Assembly: GCA_963971425.1 (NCBI GenBank)
Contig: OZ020514.1
Coordinates: 43,561,158-43,625,157 of the forward strand
Origin: Bryoerythrophyllum caledonicum
Lineage: Eukaryota > Streptophyta > Bryopsida > Pottiales > Pottiaceae
Length of the DNA stretch: 64,000 nucleotides
Reading direction: 5' to 3'
Shown one piece after another: positions 43,865 through 54,860 of this stretch. The notes beneath the pieces are model-generated. The model was not told the origin of the DNA. It searched no databases and was given only the letters and a program-made list of their open reading frames with translations. The number at the start of each line of letters is the position of its first letter. Positions within the stretch are counted from its first letter, which is position 1. The translations under genes and the position numbers were made by a program.

Positions 43865-46800
43865 TTACGATTCGGACCTAAAAAGTGCTTCCAAGAAGGC
43901 CTTAATAATCGCTACTTGCCCCTTCACAATTTTTGTAGTTGAATCTTGCACATGACCTCCATCCCTCTTTGAAGACCTAGGTTTCCATGCTGTCAAGATT
44001 GAATCGGTACTCTCCCACGTTATGGCTATCTCCTTTTCAATTGTCCAGCGAAGGTTGCAATCTGTATCCCAATCTTTAGAGAACTTCAAAACATCCCGAT
44101 CGCGCGATATAGGGCGGAAGAATTGGATACGGACGGTGTTTGGCATATCCGGGTTAGAGTTAGGATCTGAAATTGCTTGAGCAATCCAAAATGGGCGCTC
44201 GTCTCCATCACAAGGGCGCAATGCAACAAAGTAGCTAGAAAAAAAATCACGACCAACTCTAAAAGAAGGAGGTGGACAATCGCGCCTTTGGCCAACAAAA
44301 TGCTCATCTTCACGGAACTCCTCGCAAACCTCACCCTCCGCTGAGAACTCATCTTCAATAGCATGGGCAATTCGAGTCGTTGGCCAAAATCCGTCTTCCA
44401 ATGATATCGACGTATCCATTGGAAGTGTCAGAGCATCTCTAACATCGCGCCAATAGTACGATAGCGGCTCAAAACGCGAATGGGCTTCAATAGACTCCCG
44501 CGATGATTGCTCCCAGTGATCGATGAATCCTGAAAGTCCCTTCACCACCTCATGGAGATGCTGCATCGTACAAGGCTTCAATGCATCAGGTTCTCCGCGA
44601 GGCCATAAAGACCTTCCTTCAGAATTCTCCTTCCACAATTTGATGCCACTACCTTCTCCTCCCTTAGGAAGCCAATCCTCATCATGACAAAGGATTTTAT
44701 ACTTCATTACCGGACAACCACTTGAGTCCACATAACACTTGAATTGATGAGCCTTCGTATGACCCTACAAAGCTTCATCACCGTTCGCAATCAGATCCCC
44801 AATGAACTTCGTAAAGTCAAGAACCTCTTGGATGAGATGCGGGATTGTGGGAACACTCTCATTTCTCATGAACGACCTCATGAGCAACGGAATGGTTGGA
44901 AAACTCTCCTTCCCCAGTGTCATACTCCAACGCCCAAATAATGCATCTATATCATCATGTATATGACCAACTAGCATGAAATTGATATAAACCTGTAGTT
45001 ATCGTTTTGGTTGGATTGGAAGTAAACCCAAAGCACCAAATCAATATAGGTGGATTCGTTCGCGGGGAAAGATTGTTTATATGAATGCCACTATGTTATT
45101 GTCACGATTGCTTACACTCTTGCTTCCTAACTTCTCTTAACAATTTCTATCACTCAATCACTCTCTCTTGCATCACTCTAAACCTAACATTTCCAATTCT
45201 CTTCCTTCATGATCTCATAATCATGTCAATTTCTCTTTTCTTCATTGTAATCACAGTACAGTATACTCAATAATGCGTGATTATCTTCCTGTAATCACTT
45301 TCAACAACCAATTCTTTCACAGAGATTACAATCTCTTCACTTTCATAATTCCATTCTCTAACTTTTCTATCTTCACAATCCTCACACAATGTTCATAAAC
45401 TTCATCTCCAATCACACAATCACAGTTCTTTAACTCCAATTCCATTCATACTTAATCTTAATCACAATTCTACAAAAGAAAATAACAAAATCCAAAGAAA
45501 CAAAGAGGTAGCACCAAGCTTGCCCCGGCTTACGACTATCACAGTCTGGCCTCGAATCCATCTTCCGCAAAGTCTTTATCCAAAAACTGAACCTAACTTC
45601 CAGATTCCAAACGTCACATTTGCTTCTTAACCAACTTTTCACGTAACTTCCCAATCTTACTACTGAACTACAAAACTAACTTGCTAACTTCCGAAACTAA
45701 CCAATTCTAATCCGCATGTGAACACAAAAACTAATTACACATTCTACAAAACCTCACGGAAGATGCGTTTGGCAACAAGGAGAGACCAAAAACAGAAAAC
45801 AAATCTATTTTTGTTATCACCAACAGCATTGTCTATTTGCACGTTCAATATTGGTGGCAAAGGTCTCCCAGGAACTGGGATTTCTGGAATTTTCCTTAAT
45901 GGATCCAAACACATCTCTGCACCCCGTAACACCGCCGTTTACAATGGATGAGAGTAAGATTCTGGAAAGAGTTGTCGGGATGATGACTTCGGAGGCGCCT
46001 CCAGGTCACGCAATAGTTTTGCGAACGACCCGACCGTGTAATTGGCATCATGGGAGTATAAATCAAGGCCGTACTGGGCGTAACGTTGGTCCACATGTCC
46101 ATGGGCAAGCATGCCAGTGACTGCAAGAGGCAACTTCATAAGCCCATCTAAGTGCTTTGTTTTATGTGAAAAAACCAGGGAGGCAGTCTTTGAGTGATCC
46201 ATCTTATCATGCATGATGGTAAGAACCTCCTGAGGCGACGACTTTGATAGAAATCGGTTCAGGTAGTACAAGTCCCGATGTACAAAAGCAAAATCGATGT
46301 GAGTCTGCATCTTCTTTTGCCATAGCAGAGGTGCTTGAGTTCCTGGTTGAGTAAGCTTCTTCTGATCCTGGTATTTGTCACACGTAGAACAACGGGCAAA
46401 GTTGTCTCCACCTTTCTTGGCATAGTACTCAGGGAAGCTCACTCGCCGAATCTTACTCAAGCTTGAGGTTGAGATTGGCGGCAATCCACAATGAGCGAGA
46501 TGATCATCAAGAAGTAGTATCTAATCCTTCCACTTAAAACTTGTAGGTAGGACCTTTGCCACAGCCTTCTCCCCAGATGGGAGAACACGAGACTTGTGAG
46601 GCATGTAGTCTGTATGTCTATCGAGGATGGCTCCAAGAGCGGCAGTAGCCACAAGCGTATGACCTCTAAGCTTACGCAAACCAGTATTGCCATGGTGTTG
46701 AGCCGCATGACCAGCGGCAACGTCCTTTGCATTCCGATAGAAAGTACTCGAACTTACACCCATGATTTTCATCTAGGCATGGGCACAAACGTCCACACCC

Positions 46801-47468
46801 TCTAGGGTCACAACCTTCCTACCCGTAGAGTTTCTATGAAACTGTCGATGAATGGCGAGTTTGATATGATTTCTGAACTGCACGATGGTCTCATTGTACA
46901 AGCGCGTCCGAAGGGCTTTTATTTTATCTTTAGGGTAGTGTTGTACACAGTTTTGAATGCAACAACTATTGCTCGCAACTGCATTAATGGAATGAGGGGT
47001 CATGAGGAATTCAACATTCTTGGACACTGTTGGACGTGTATTCCTTGACGAATTATCGTTCGAACGGGAGCTCCCACCTAGAGGTCTGTTACGCTCAACC
47101 AACGAGACATTGTAAACGTCCCTAAGGCAATGATGGAAGAGACTCACACCGTTTAGGAAGACTTGTTGAATTGGCCAGGACTTAAACGAGTACCTCCATT
47201 CATCAGGAGCTTCTTCCAGAAAAAAAGTAGTGGACACCTGTAGTACAACATTTGAATCCCTAAGAGGACCAGAGGAACCTAGAACTGCACTGGACCGGAC
47301 ATTGCGAACCAACCCCTCCGCAACCCGAACACCCGAACCATTGTGAAGAGAAACAGTCATCTCCATCCAGAGACGGCGAGGAATAACATCAAACTCAGGA
47401 AGGTCTGGATTCACGGGAGCATCAACATGAACATCGTCGTCCTCCGAAGACAACATCCTGCATTCCAA
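43865..47468 (-). pseudogene. DUF7869-like DDE transposase, nearly intact frame
   Basis: On the minus strand, exon 1 (47468-about 45750) and exon 2 (44997-43865) are joined by a 750-bp intron whose acceptor is CTACAG; the donor near 45750 is less clear. The frame is unbroken by indels. Stops are TAG at 46773, TAG at 46521, TAA at 45939 and TAG at 44765. The final stop is TAA at 43865. Motifs: a zinc-like C-x2-C (FARCSTCDKYQ), then HIDFAFVHRD, ILNVQIDNAVGDNKNRFVF (about 45830-45775) and NFMLVGHIHDDIDALFGRWS (about 44985-44928), which together fit the three acidic residues of an RNase H fold. The C-terminus has RDCPPPSFRVGRDFFSSYF and a Trp-rich stretch. This is the DUF7869-type architecture of plant and animal transposons. 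It is the best preserved transposase here. Confidence 0.65.
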
Positions 47469-47549
47469 TAAGATAAGTATTAGATAATCCTTCCAATAAG
47501 TATGGGAGAATAACTTGTAGGATTGGACATCAATGAAGAAGCATATGAA

Positions 47550-48145
47550 GTGGGTATTTTAGCTTGAATCGAGGTAAGTTCAGGCGTCTGAAAATAACTT
47601 GCATTCATTTGAATCAACATTGTAGAACAAGAAAATTTAGCTCGATTCGAGGTAAACACATATGGTATTATATAACAAGAATGTAATTTTGTAGGACCAG
47701 ATTTAATGCGAAAATGGAATAATCACACCCTTGATATTGATATTTTAGCCCGACCCGACCTGAAATGTTGAATATTAGACAGTATGACAAATTAGCTCGA
47801 CTCGAGGTAAATTGACGTGGTAAATTAGTTTCGACAGTTTAGCTCGACTCGAGCTAAATTGTCGTAAAATTATGATATGACGGTTTAGCTCGAGATGAGC
47901 TAAACTGTCGTTTACAATACAGTACGACAGTTTACCTAGACTCGAGCTAAACTGTCTTACCTTATTTCCAACGACAATTTACCTTGAGTCAAGCTAAACT
48001 GTCTTACCTTATTTCCAACAACAGTTTATCTCGAGTCAAGCTAAACTGTCGTGGACATGTTCGTCTGACAGTTTAGCTCGAGTCGAGCTAAAATGTCGTT
48101 AGTGTTGTCGAATGACAGCTTAGCTCGATTCGAGCTAAAATGTCC
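47550..48145. repeat. Array of TTAGCTCGAGTCGAGCTAA palindromes
   Basis: About ten copies within 600 bp. Examples lie at roughly 47790, 47838, 47882, 47930, 47980, 48020, 48068 and 48116. Spacing is close to 45-60 bp, with recurring spacer TGTCTTACCTTATTTCCAAC. Several have matching changes in both arms, such as ACAGTTTAGC...GCTAAACTGT. The array lies directly upstream of the DUF7869-like gene. Confidence 0.85.
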
Positions 48146-48565
48146 TTCCGTGATTCTCGCGTCATTTTCGGGCTTCATGCAGACATACTCTTCAACCACT
48201 GGATCTAGCTTTCTATATACTAGAGCCCAAATCTTTGCGTTAGTCATCGAGATAGTCTCACTGACGCTTCAAAATCACAGTAGCTACAGGAAGTAGAGCA
48301 ATAAGCATCACTCTCACATCCTAAATGCTAGAGTGCAAGGATAATGCAAGCAGTATACATTGTGTACCTTATGAAGTAGACAACCAATGCATGGCCGCCT
48401 CGCGCAAGCGCCCTGCTCAATCGTGCGCAACCAATAGATGTTGAACTCCTCAACCTCCCACAATTGTACCACCTCCAAGCCTCCCACCCACCAGCCTTGC
48501 ACATCAACGAAACTGAGAATGAAAAAATGAGAAAATTGGCGGTGGTTCGGCGAGGTCACTCATGG
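48041..48565 (-). other. Possible 5' exons of the minus-strand transposase
   Basis: Minus-strand open frames at 48247-about 48140 (MTNAKIWALVYRKLDPVVEE) and 48565-about 48370 (VDVQGWWVGGLEVVQLWEVE, ending near a GGTACAC donor) could be N-terminal exons of the 43.9-47.5 kb gene. The link is positional only; the first part of the 48247 frame overlaps palindromes. Confidence 0.25.
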
Positions 48566-48763
48566 TATCACGACCGTTTCCATTCCGGGCTACGACTTTA
48601 GAATTGGCGGGAAAAAAAATTTCCACAGCCCCATAAAAAGTGCAAATTTTTAAATCTCGGTGGGAAACTGCATCTATTATTTCCCGGTGGACTAAAATAA
48701 GGAAGAGTACAAACCTCGAATATACTCGCACATGCGAGTAATATACACATAACTATGGGATTC

Positions 48764-48838
48764 AGGGTTAGGGTAACACGCAGGGTTTAGGGTTTAGGGT
48801 TAGGGTTGGGATTTAGGGTTTAGGGTCCTTGGTTTAGG
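48764..48838. repeat. Interstitial telomere-like TTTAGGG tract
   Basis: It reads AGGGTTAGGG, then GGGTTTAGGGTTTAGGGTTA and GATTTAGGGTTTAGGG, with interruptions. The unit TTTAGGG is the usual telomere repeat of most land plants and of several green algae. It is short and internal, so it is not a chromosome end in this window. Confidence 0.85.
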
Positions 48839-48839
48839 T

Positions 48840-50235
48840 ATTATCGTTGTGATCATATTTCATTTCAATTTTCTAATAGTTTGAATATTCCGGATGTTGA
48901 CAATTCAACTAAGGTATAGGGAAATGTAGAGAAGATATTGAGATGAATAGAAAGAATTTGTATTACAATCCAAATAGGACTTATCTATAAAGTTGAAAGC
49001 AAAGACCTTAACGAACGAGTCACATTAAAGAAAACAAAAAAACATATTGTCTGTGCACGTGTATTTTGAGCAAAAAAGTATGTATTCCAAAATGCTTTGG
49101 ACATCATTTCTTTGGGGTTTTTAAAAAGTGAATAATGTTACTATTTTGTAATCAATTTATAATGTTTATTCTTTTGCAAGAATCCCAAGTGTCCCCAAGG
49201 TCTGGATTTGGAATCGAAATTGGTTACTATCCATTAAGTACTCAAAGACCAAAAATGTGCGCAAACTAATAGTTGGATTAAAATATCTTATTCTTTAGTT
49301 CAAATTGAATTATCATGAGTTTAAGGTGTGACAATCTAACATGACATTGAAGATGGAGAATTTCTTGACCATACACAATTTATTTCATGTTTTGACGTGA
49401 AATTAAAGACTTTGTCATTTGTCAAACATAGAGAGTGGAACAATATTAAAAGATTTAAACAAGAAATGGAATGACCTCCTCATGAGAAAAAAAGGATAAT
49501 CAAAATATAAAATACAACTAATACAAACTGTATCACTTAGTGCATCAAGCATAATTTAATGATCATAATGTAAGTAATTTTAAATTTTATACATGCAAAA
49601 AATAATAAATAGTTTATGAGCACGTTCCTGTGGTCGCAAATTATATTTCAAATTCTCAAAATTTTGTAAAAGGATGATAGAAGTCATGAGGCATATTTCT
49701 AAGTAATTTATTTTTTCATCGAACGTCTTCAATAAAAGTTAGGCTAGCCAGAAGAGGAACTTCTTTATTGCCGGCACGTCGACCAACTTAAAAAACCTTT
49801 TGCTATGACACACTATGGAATGTGATATTTTAAATACATAGAAGTAATATTAGAACGTTTCATATTGTGGAAAAACATGTTATTTTTCTAGTGAAAAATA
49901 AGATTATATCCCAATTCATACATTTTCACACATTGTCAAATATTATGGATTTATGGTACGAGAAATACTTAGATTTCATATCCACTGAAGACTAGTAGAT
50001 CGTCATATGTTTTTGCTTTTTAATATTACTATTGGAGGTTTAGGACTACATAATTTGAAAATCCTTTTAAAATTCAAAAGATTTTTATTTCACCTTGTGA
50101 AATACTTAACCATATAGAGAAGTACGGAGTTCAAAATGATTGTTCGAAGAAATGGAAATACACATTGCACATACATCAGCTTGGTTTGTAGCAGAGGTGT
50201 GCCCCATTACTACGTGCAATGAACTAAAAGGAGTG
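48840..50235. repeat. AT-rich block related to 21.8-23.2 kb
   Basis: No gene. AAAAAACCTTTTGCTATGAC (49790) and the following CTATGGAATGTGATATTTTAA match 22447-22490 with small differences. It is possibly a split copy of the same 5' terminal block. Confidence 0.45.
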
Positions 50236-50239
50236 TGTA

Positions 50240-50400
50240 CACACACTTTAGCTCCAGTGCCTCATCACTAGGTGCAGTGAACTAAAAAGAAAACACGCAC
50301 AGTTTAGCTCTACTAGAGCTAAATTGTGCACCATCACTAAATGGAGTAAATTAGAAAGCAAAATTGCACTATGTAGCTCCAGTACACAGAAGATGGCTTC
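50240..50400. repeat. TTAGCTC..GAGCTAA-type palindromes
   Basis: CACACTTTAGCTCCAG (50248, half copy) and CAGTTTAGCTCTACTAGAGC with arm CTAAATTGTG (50299), plus a decayed copy near 50370. Centre differs from the P2/P3 type (TACTAGAG) and like that at 43533. Repeated in tandem with AATGAACTAAAAAG-like spacers. Confidence 0.75.
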
Positions 50401-50869
50401 TAGTGTAGTGGACACTAAATAGGAAACCATACACTAATTGTAAAATTTACAATAAGTGTGGTGACAAAACTATATTACACTAAATGTCAACTACTACAGT
50501 AAATGTCAATCCTAGTAAATAGTGGAACATAAAGTTTTTTTCTTGTGGACAGTTACTATATGAAACCTCAATAATGATTTGGTTACATCCTGAGCATTCA
50601 AGTCAATAAGGGTTGAGTGCATGTAGAAAAACAAGAGTTTGCAAGAAAGAGCTTGGGAATAATAAGACGTAGGTATGAAGCAAAAGGAAAATCTCAAAAA
50701 TTGGACAAAGTAAAATATACATATGAAGGAAAAATGAGATTTCAAGTAGAAGATTGGAAAAATAAGAACATTCTTTCGGGAACGAAAGTGAGAAAAGAAA
50801 GGAATATTGGAGAAGGGAAAAACTTAAACATACAAAAAATATAGAAATACAAAAAAAAAACCCATTCGA

Positions 50870-51230
50870 TATCCATCACATATGCATTCAATGTACATTA
50901 CATATTATGTAAATATTCATTAAATACTCATTGAATATGCAAATACTCATTGAATTTATAATTGAAATTTATTAACTATTCATAAACTATTCATTAACAA
51001 TACATTAAATATTCTATAAATAATCCTTATTATACAAATATACAAATATTAATTAAATTGTCATAAAATATACTTTTAAAACTCTAAAGAATCATTAAAA
51101 AATATTTAAGTATTCTTTAACTGTTCATAAAAATTATAGATATACAAATAGACATTAAATATTCTATAAAAACTCATTATGTAGTCATTAGTTATTGGCT
51201 TAAGATATGATTACACATTAAATATTCATT
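50870..51230. repeat. AT-rich degenerate tandem repeat
   Basis: Recurring ATTAAATATTCATTAA and CATTGAATATGCAAAT words with no fixed period. No gene. Confidence 0.6.
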
Positions 51231-51427
51231 AAGATAGTCCTAAATGATGTAAAAGAAATGCAAGACAAGAGAATGAGAATAGTTGTGAATCTATATCTAT
51301 GAAAGAATTTAGGATGAAATGAGCGCGCCAATGGATGAACGCGTAGATGAAAAACATATCGATGGATAAATGCGTAGATGAAAAAGCTTTTGGATGAAAA
51401 GCTAAAAGTTAGGGTTCTGGATTAAAG

Positions 51428-51592
51428 GATGGGACGAGGACGGGGACGGGGACAAGGCAGGGACGGGGACAAGGCAGGGACGGGGACAAGGCAGGGACGG
51501 GGACGGGGACAAGGCAGGGACGGGGACGGGGACAAGGACACGGACGGGGACGGGGACGGGGACGGGGGACAAGGGGACAAAGACGGAGGGAT
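51428..51592. repeat. GGGGACAAGGCAGGGAC minisatellite
   Basis: A tandem array of GGGACGGGGACAAGGCA units (about 17 bp) degrading into GGGGAC repeats. Both strands are open through it, but it is repeat-driven. Confidence 0.9.
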
Positions 51593-51599
51593 GATGGAT

Positions 51600-52260
51600 T
51601 GGAGGGAAAGGGCTAGGGGATGGGGAGGTGGGGAATCAACACAAAAAAATGTTGTGTCCGGAGGACACGGGTAACACTCTAGTAAGACGATTAGAATTTG
51701 AGGTTGAAGATGAGACAAGAAGAATAAATGCATGGCGACCGGTTGGCAGAAGATTCTGAGCTAACACTATTTATGAAGTAACAAATTTGTGTGCTGGGGT
51801 AGGGTTTTGATGGAGGGCTAATACAAAATGAACTGCAGTAGGTGGACAAATGAAGGATAATTTTAATGACAATGACGACTAAAACTAATTGCCAACTTGT
51901 TGACAAATAGTGTACTAGAAAAAGAGCATCTCCACCGGGGCAGAGGGTCCGGGAGAATGTGTCCAATCATGTAATGACAGGAGGGAATTAACAAAACAAT
52001 AGAAAACTAAAGAAAAAAAGGCCAACTACGGCGACAGTGGCGAGTGCTGGCGTTCCCTTGGAGTGGCCAATTCCAGGACGGGTGCGAAAGGGAAAGGGTA
52101 ACCCCTCTCCCGTTATCTCAAACTTGGGCACGTCTCGTGATGGCTTGGAAAATTCCCCGTCACAGGTGGAGATGCTCTAACTACACTATTTGTATCGATA
52201 CACTAAAAGCAAATATACTAAAGCTTAACAATACTAAAGCAAAATGAAGTGAGATGAAAA
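51600..52260. other. No gene recognised
   Basis: Non-coding sequence. 51925-52180 contains a GGTGGAGATGC / GCATCTCCACC inverted pair (51928 and 52165), perhaps the ends of a small MITE of about 250 bp. Confidence 0.35.
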
Positions 52261-52261
52261 G

Positions 52262-52372
52262 ATAAAATTCACACTTTAGCTCTATTAGAGCTAAAGTGTG
52301 CACCATCACTAAATGTAGGGAACTAAAAAAAGAATATGCACACTTTAGCTCCAATAGAGCTAAAGTGTGCAC
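52262..52372. repeat. Two perfect palindromes CACTTTAGCTC..GAGCTAAAGTG
   Basis: ACACTTTAGCTCTATTAGAG with arm CTAAAGTGT (about 52270) and ACACTTTAGCTCCAATAGAG with the same arm (about 52339), separated by 68 bp. The TATTAGAG centre differs from that near P2/P3. Confidence 0.85.
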
Positions 52373-52429
52373 CTTCTCTTTTTATTTTACCTTTATACTA
52401 TTGCAAGATGTGGTCTTAACATACTAATA

Positions 52430-52930
52430 GTTTGTTCGATTCACATAGTAAAAATTATCAAACTCAGAAAAAAGGAAAACTGGAATTCAAAGTAATAGAA
52501 TTCTAAATCGTATCGTTAGAGCTATTTTAAATGTGCTTCACCCCTCTCCAACACCTAATAACTGGTGTAGGAGGAACTTATATATAACGATGGTAATGAA
52601 TTTACACCTTGTGTAATGCAATAATTGAAATTCTGTGAAGTGAAAGCCAGCTAATACAGTCAGAGCATGAAAGAAAACCAAGCACTTTAATCCTATTTTC
52701 AACACTAAACACATGAATTGTTCACGTCTGTGCAATCAAAGTTTGTGTATTATAAAGAATATTTGCATATATAAGTCTTAAATGAGATCATACTTTTGAA
52801 ATTGGAAATATTATATTTTCATTGACTACTGATCATTGCCTCAGAATTTACAAATTTGTAGTGTTTTAGGTTCAGAGGAATTGTCTTGGAAACTTACAAG
52901 TAGAGAAATTGTAAACGCGTATAAAACTAA
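52430..52930. repeat. AT-rich 5' block of P3, shared with P2
   Basis: Aligns with 28620-29110, ending at AAACGCGTATAA. Marks the 5' edge of the duplicated P3 unit. Confidence 0.75.
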
Positions 52931-53089
52931 AGTTACGAGAAGTTTTAACTTTTGTTAAAAATGAAATGGAAAATGGGCAAACTGTACGAAATCAAACTGT
53001 TTTTTTTTTTAAATCGAAAAGTAATTTTTTAAGAAAAATCAAAAGTTATTTTTTAAAAAGAAACTCTGAAAAAGATGGTGCATCCACCA

Positions 53090-53190
53090 TAATACCCGAG
53101 GGTATTAGACCGATATATGAGAGAGCATTCCGAGGGTATCACGGTGATCCCGAGGGTATCCCGAGGGTATCTCGAGGGTATCCCCGCGGC
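53090..53190. repeat. CCCGAGGGTAT tandem repeats
   Basis: Six copies of CCGAGGGTATC or close variants, about 12-26 bp apart, with a matching degenerate block upstream of P2. Confidence 0.8.
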
Positions 53191-53225
53191 TATAGGAGCC
53201 GACCTCACGCCTTAGGGTTCGAAGC

Positions 53226-54240
53226 CGAAGATGTCTAGGGTTTGGATTCGGGCCGCGACTTCATTTCTTCTCTCTCGTTTTCTTGTTCTAGTGTGTGTTT
53301 CTCTTGTTTTTTGTGTCTGCTCATCGTCTTCGTGTTCGTGTTTTGCTTGCGCTCTACTCGTGCTGCACTCGTGTTCGTGGTATGCTCGTGTTCGTGTTGC
53401 GCTCCAGCTTTTGTTGCGTGTTGTTCGTGTAGAGTACTCGTGAGTTTGTGATTGTAGCGGCACTGTTGAAAGAGTTTTTGTTAGAGTTTGTTGCGCACGT
53501 TCTCCAAAACGTTAGGCTTAGGTTTTCTGCTGATAGAGTTTGTAGGAAGTGAGAGTTGGAATTCTGTAAGGTTTCAAGCACGTAGAGATAGAAACGCTTG
53601 ATGCTGTGAAGGATTGACGTGAATTTCGATGAGGAGGAAGAACAAGAAGCTGAAGAAGACTTTCGACACATAAAGGTACATATACAGATTTTGTTCTTCT
53701 ACAATTGTTTCCTGATTTTGCTAGTTTGGTGAATTATGTTTGTTGTTTCGTGTTTTCTGGTTTTTTGTTTGTTAAAATTATGGTGTTTTCTGTTTGGTGT
53801 TTGTTGTGATTGTATGTTTTTATGTTCTTTTCCTTCAGGCATTTGATGTGTCTCAATTCCTTAGTTTCTGTTTGTATTGGGAGTGCGTGTCTTGATTGTT
53901 GTTTTGTGGAATTGGTGCTAATTTCTATCATAGTGTTGATACCACTTCGATTTTATCTAAAAAATTTGGATTCAATGTGCTGCTTTGTACTTTGCCTTGT
54001 GAATGTGCTGGTTTCTGTTGAAAATGTTGATTTCAATGTGTTGAATGTTGAATGTGTTGAAACGTTCACTGTGTTGAATTTTCAATGTACTGCTTAATGT
54101 ATTTGGTTTTCAGTGGTTCTGCATTGTGATTGCTTCTCTGTGGTTGAATTTTCTATCTGCATGTTGTAGTTTTTTGGTTTTGGGATAGAGTGATTAGTTG
54201 ATTGACTGTGTGTGTGGGTTTGTTATTGTTTTTGCAGGAA
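53226..54240 (+). promoter_or_regulatory. P3 5' leader with a leader intron
   Basis: It parallels 29.4-30.3 kb upstream of P2 (for example GTTTGTAGGAAGTGAGAGTT versus GTTTGTAGGAACTGAGGATT). AAAG|GTACAT at about 53673 and TTTTTGCAG at about 54238 look like donor and acceptor of an intron before the start exon. No core promoter motif could be assigned. Confidence 0.4.
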
Positions 54241-54369
54241 GTCTAGTTACAACAAAGAAGTACTGGGATAACATTTCATTATCAATGGCTGAAAGGTAAA
54301 ATATATATTGTCACTCAGGAGCCGTTAACCCTTCGCCTAAAATATCATAAAACGGGAGGCTATTATAAG

Positions 54370-54860
54370 TTCCAACTTTCACTCAGTTGAAGTGTGGCCA
54401 ATAGAGCACACTGTTGGCCCCACTTTAGCTCGACTCGAGCTAAAGTGCGGCCAATAGAGTGCATTATTGGTCGCAGTTTAGCTCGAGTCGAGCTAAAGTG
54501 ACGCCTGCAGTGTGCACTGTTGGCTCACTTTAGCTCGAGTCGAGCTAAAGTGCGACCAATAATGCGCTATATTGGCCACACTTTAGCTCGAGTCAAGCTA
54601 AACTGTAGAAAAAGATGCACTATTCCAGTACACTTCAGCTCAAGTAGTACTGAAATGTACAGGAACATTGCTTCATTGTCTGCACTTTAGCTCGACTCGA
54701 GCTGAAGTGTGACCAATAGAATGCGTCTATGGTCGCGCTAAAGCCCGGATCAAGCTTAGTAAATATTCACAACTCTCAAACCCAAATTACTCAATCAAGA
54801 TTGGCTTTAGAATCAACAGAGCCAACACACTTTACCTCGAACCGAGCTAAAGTGTAACAC
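54370..54860. repeat. TTAGCTCGAGTCGAGCTAA palindromes in P3 intron 1
   Basis: At least seven copies between 54419 and 54850, four of them nearly perfect and 50-60 bp apart (54423, 54474, 54530, 54579). Spacers contain GGCCAATAGAG / GTGCACTGTTGG words that are themselves partly complementary. Two further copies lie at 55190 and 55500. Confidence 0.9.

Noticed and set aside
47550..48145. Palindrome array considered as a CRISPR
   Set aside because: Repeats are palindromes of varying sequence with related spacers and no cas genes.
48764..48838. TTTAGGG tract as a real chromosome end
   Set aside because: Short, interrupted and flanked by unique sequence on both sides.
51422..51733. Pro/Ser-rich ORF on the minus strand and Gly/Arg/Asp-rich ORF on the plus strand
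   Set aside because: Both read through the GGGGACAAGGCA minisatellite.
53231..53451. Cys/Val/Leu-rich ORFs at 53.2-53.45 kb
   Set aside because: Arise from the GTGTTC/GCTCGTGTTCGTG repeat in the P3 leader; frames not conserved with the P2 leader.
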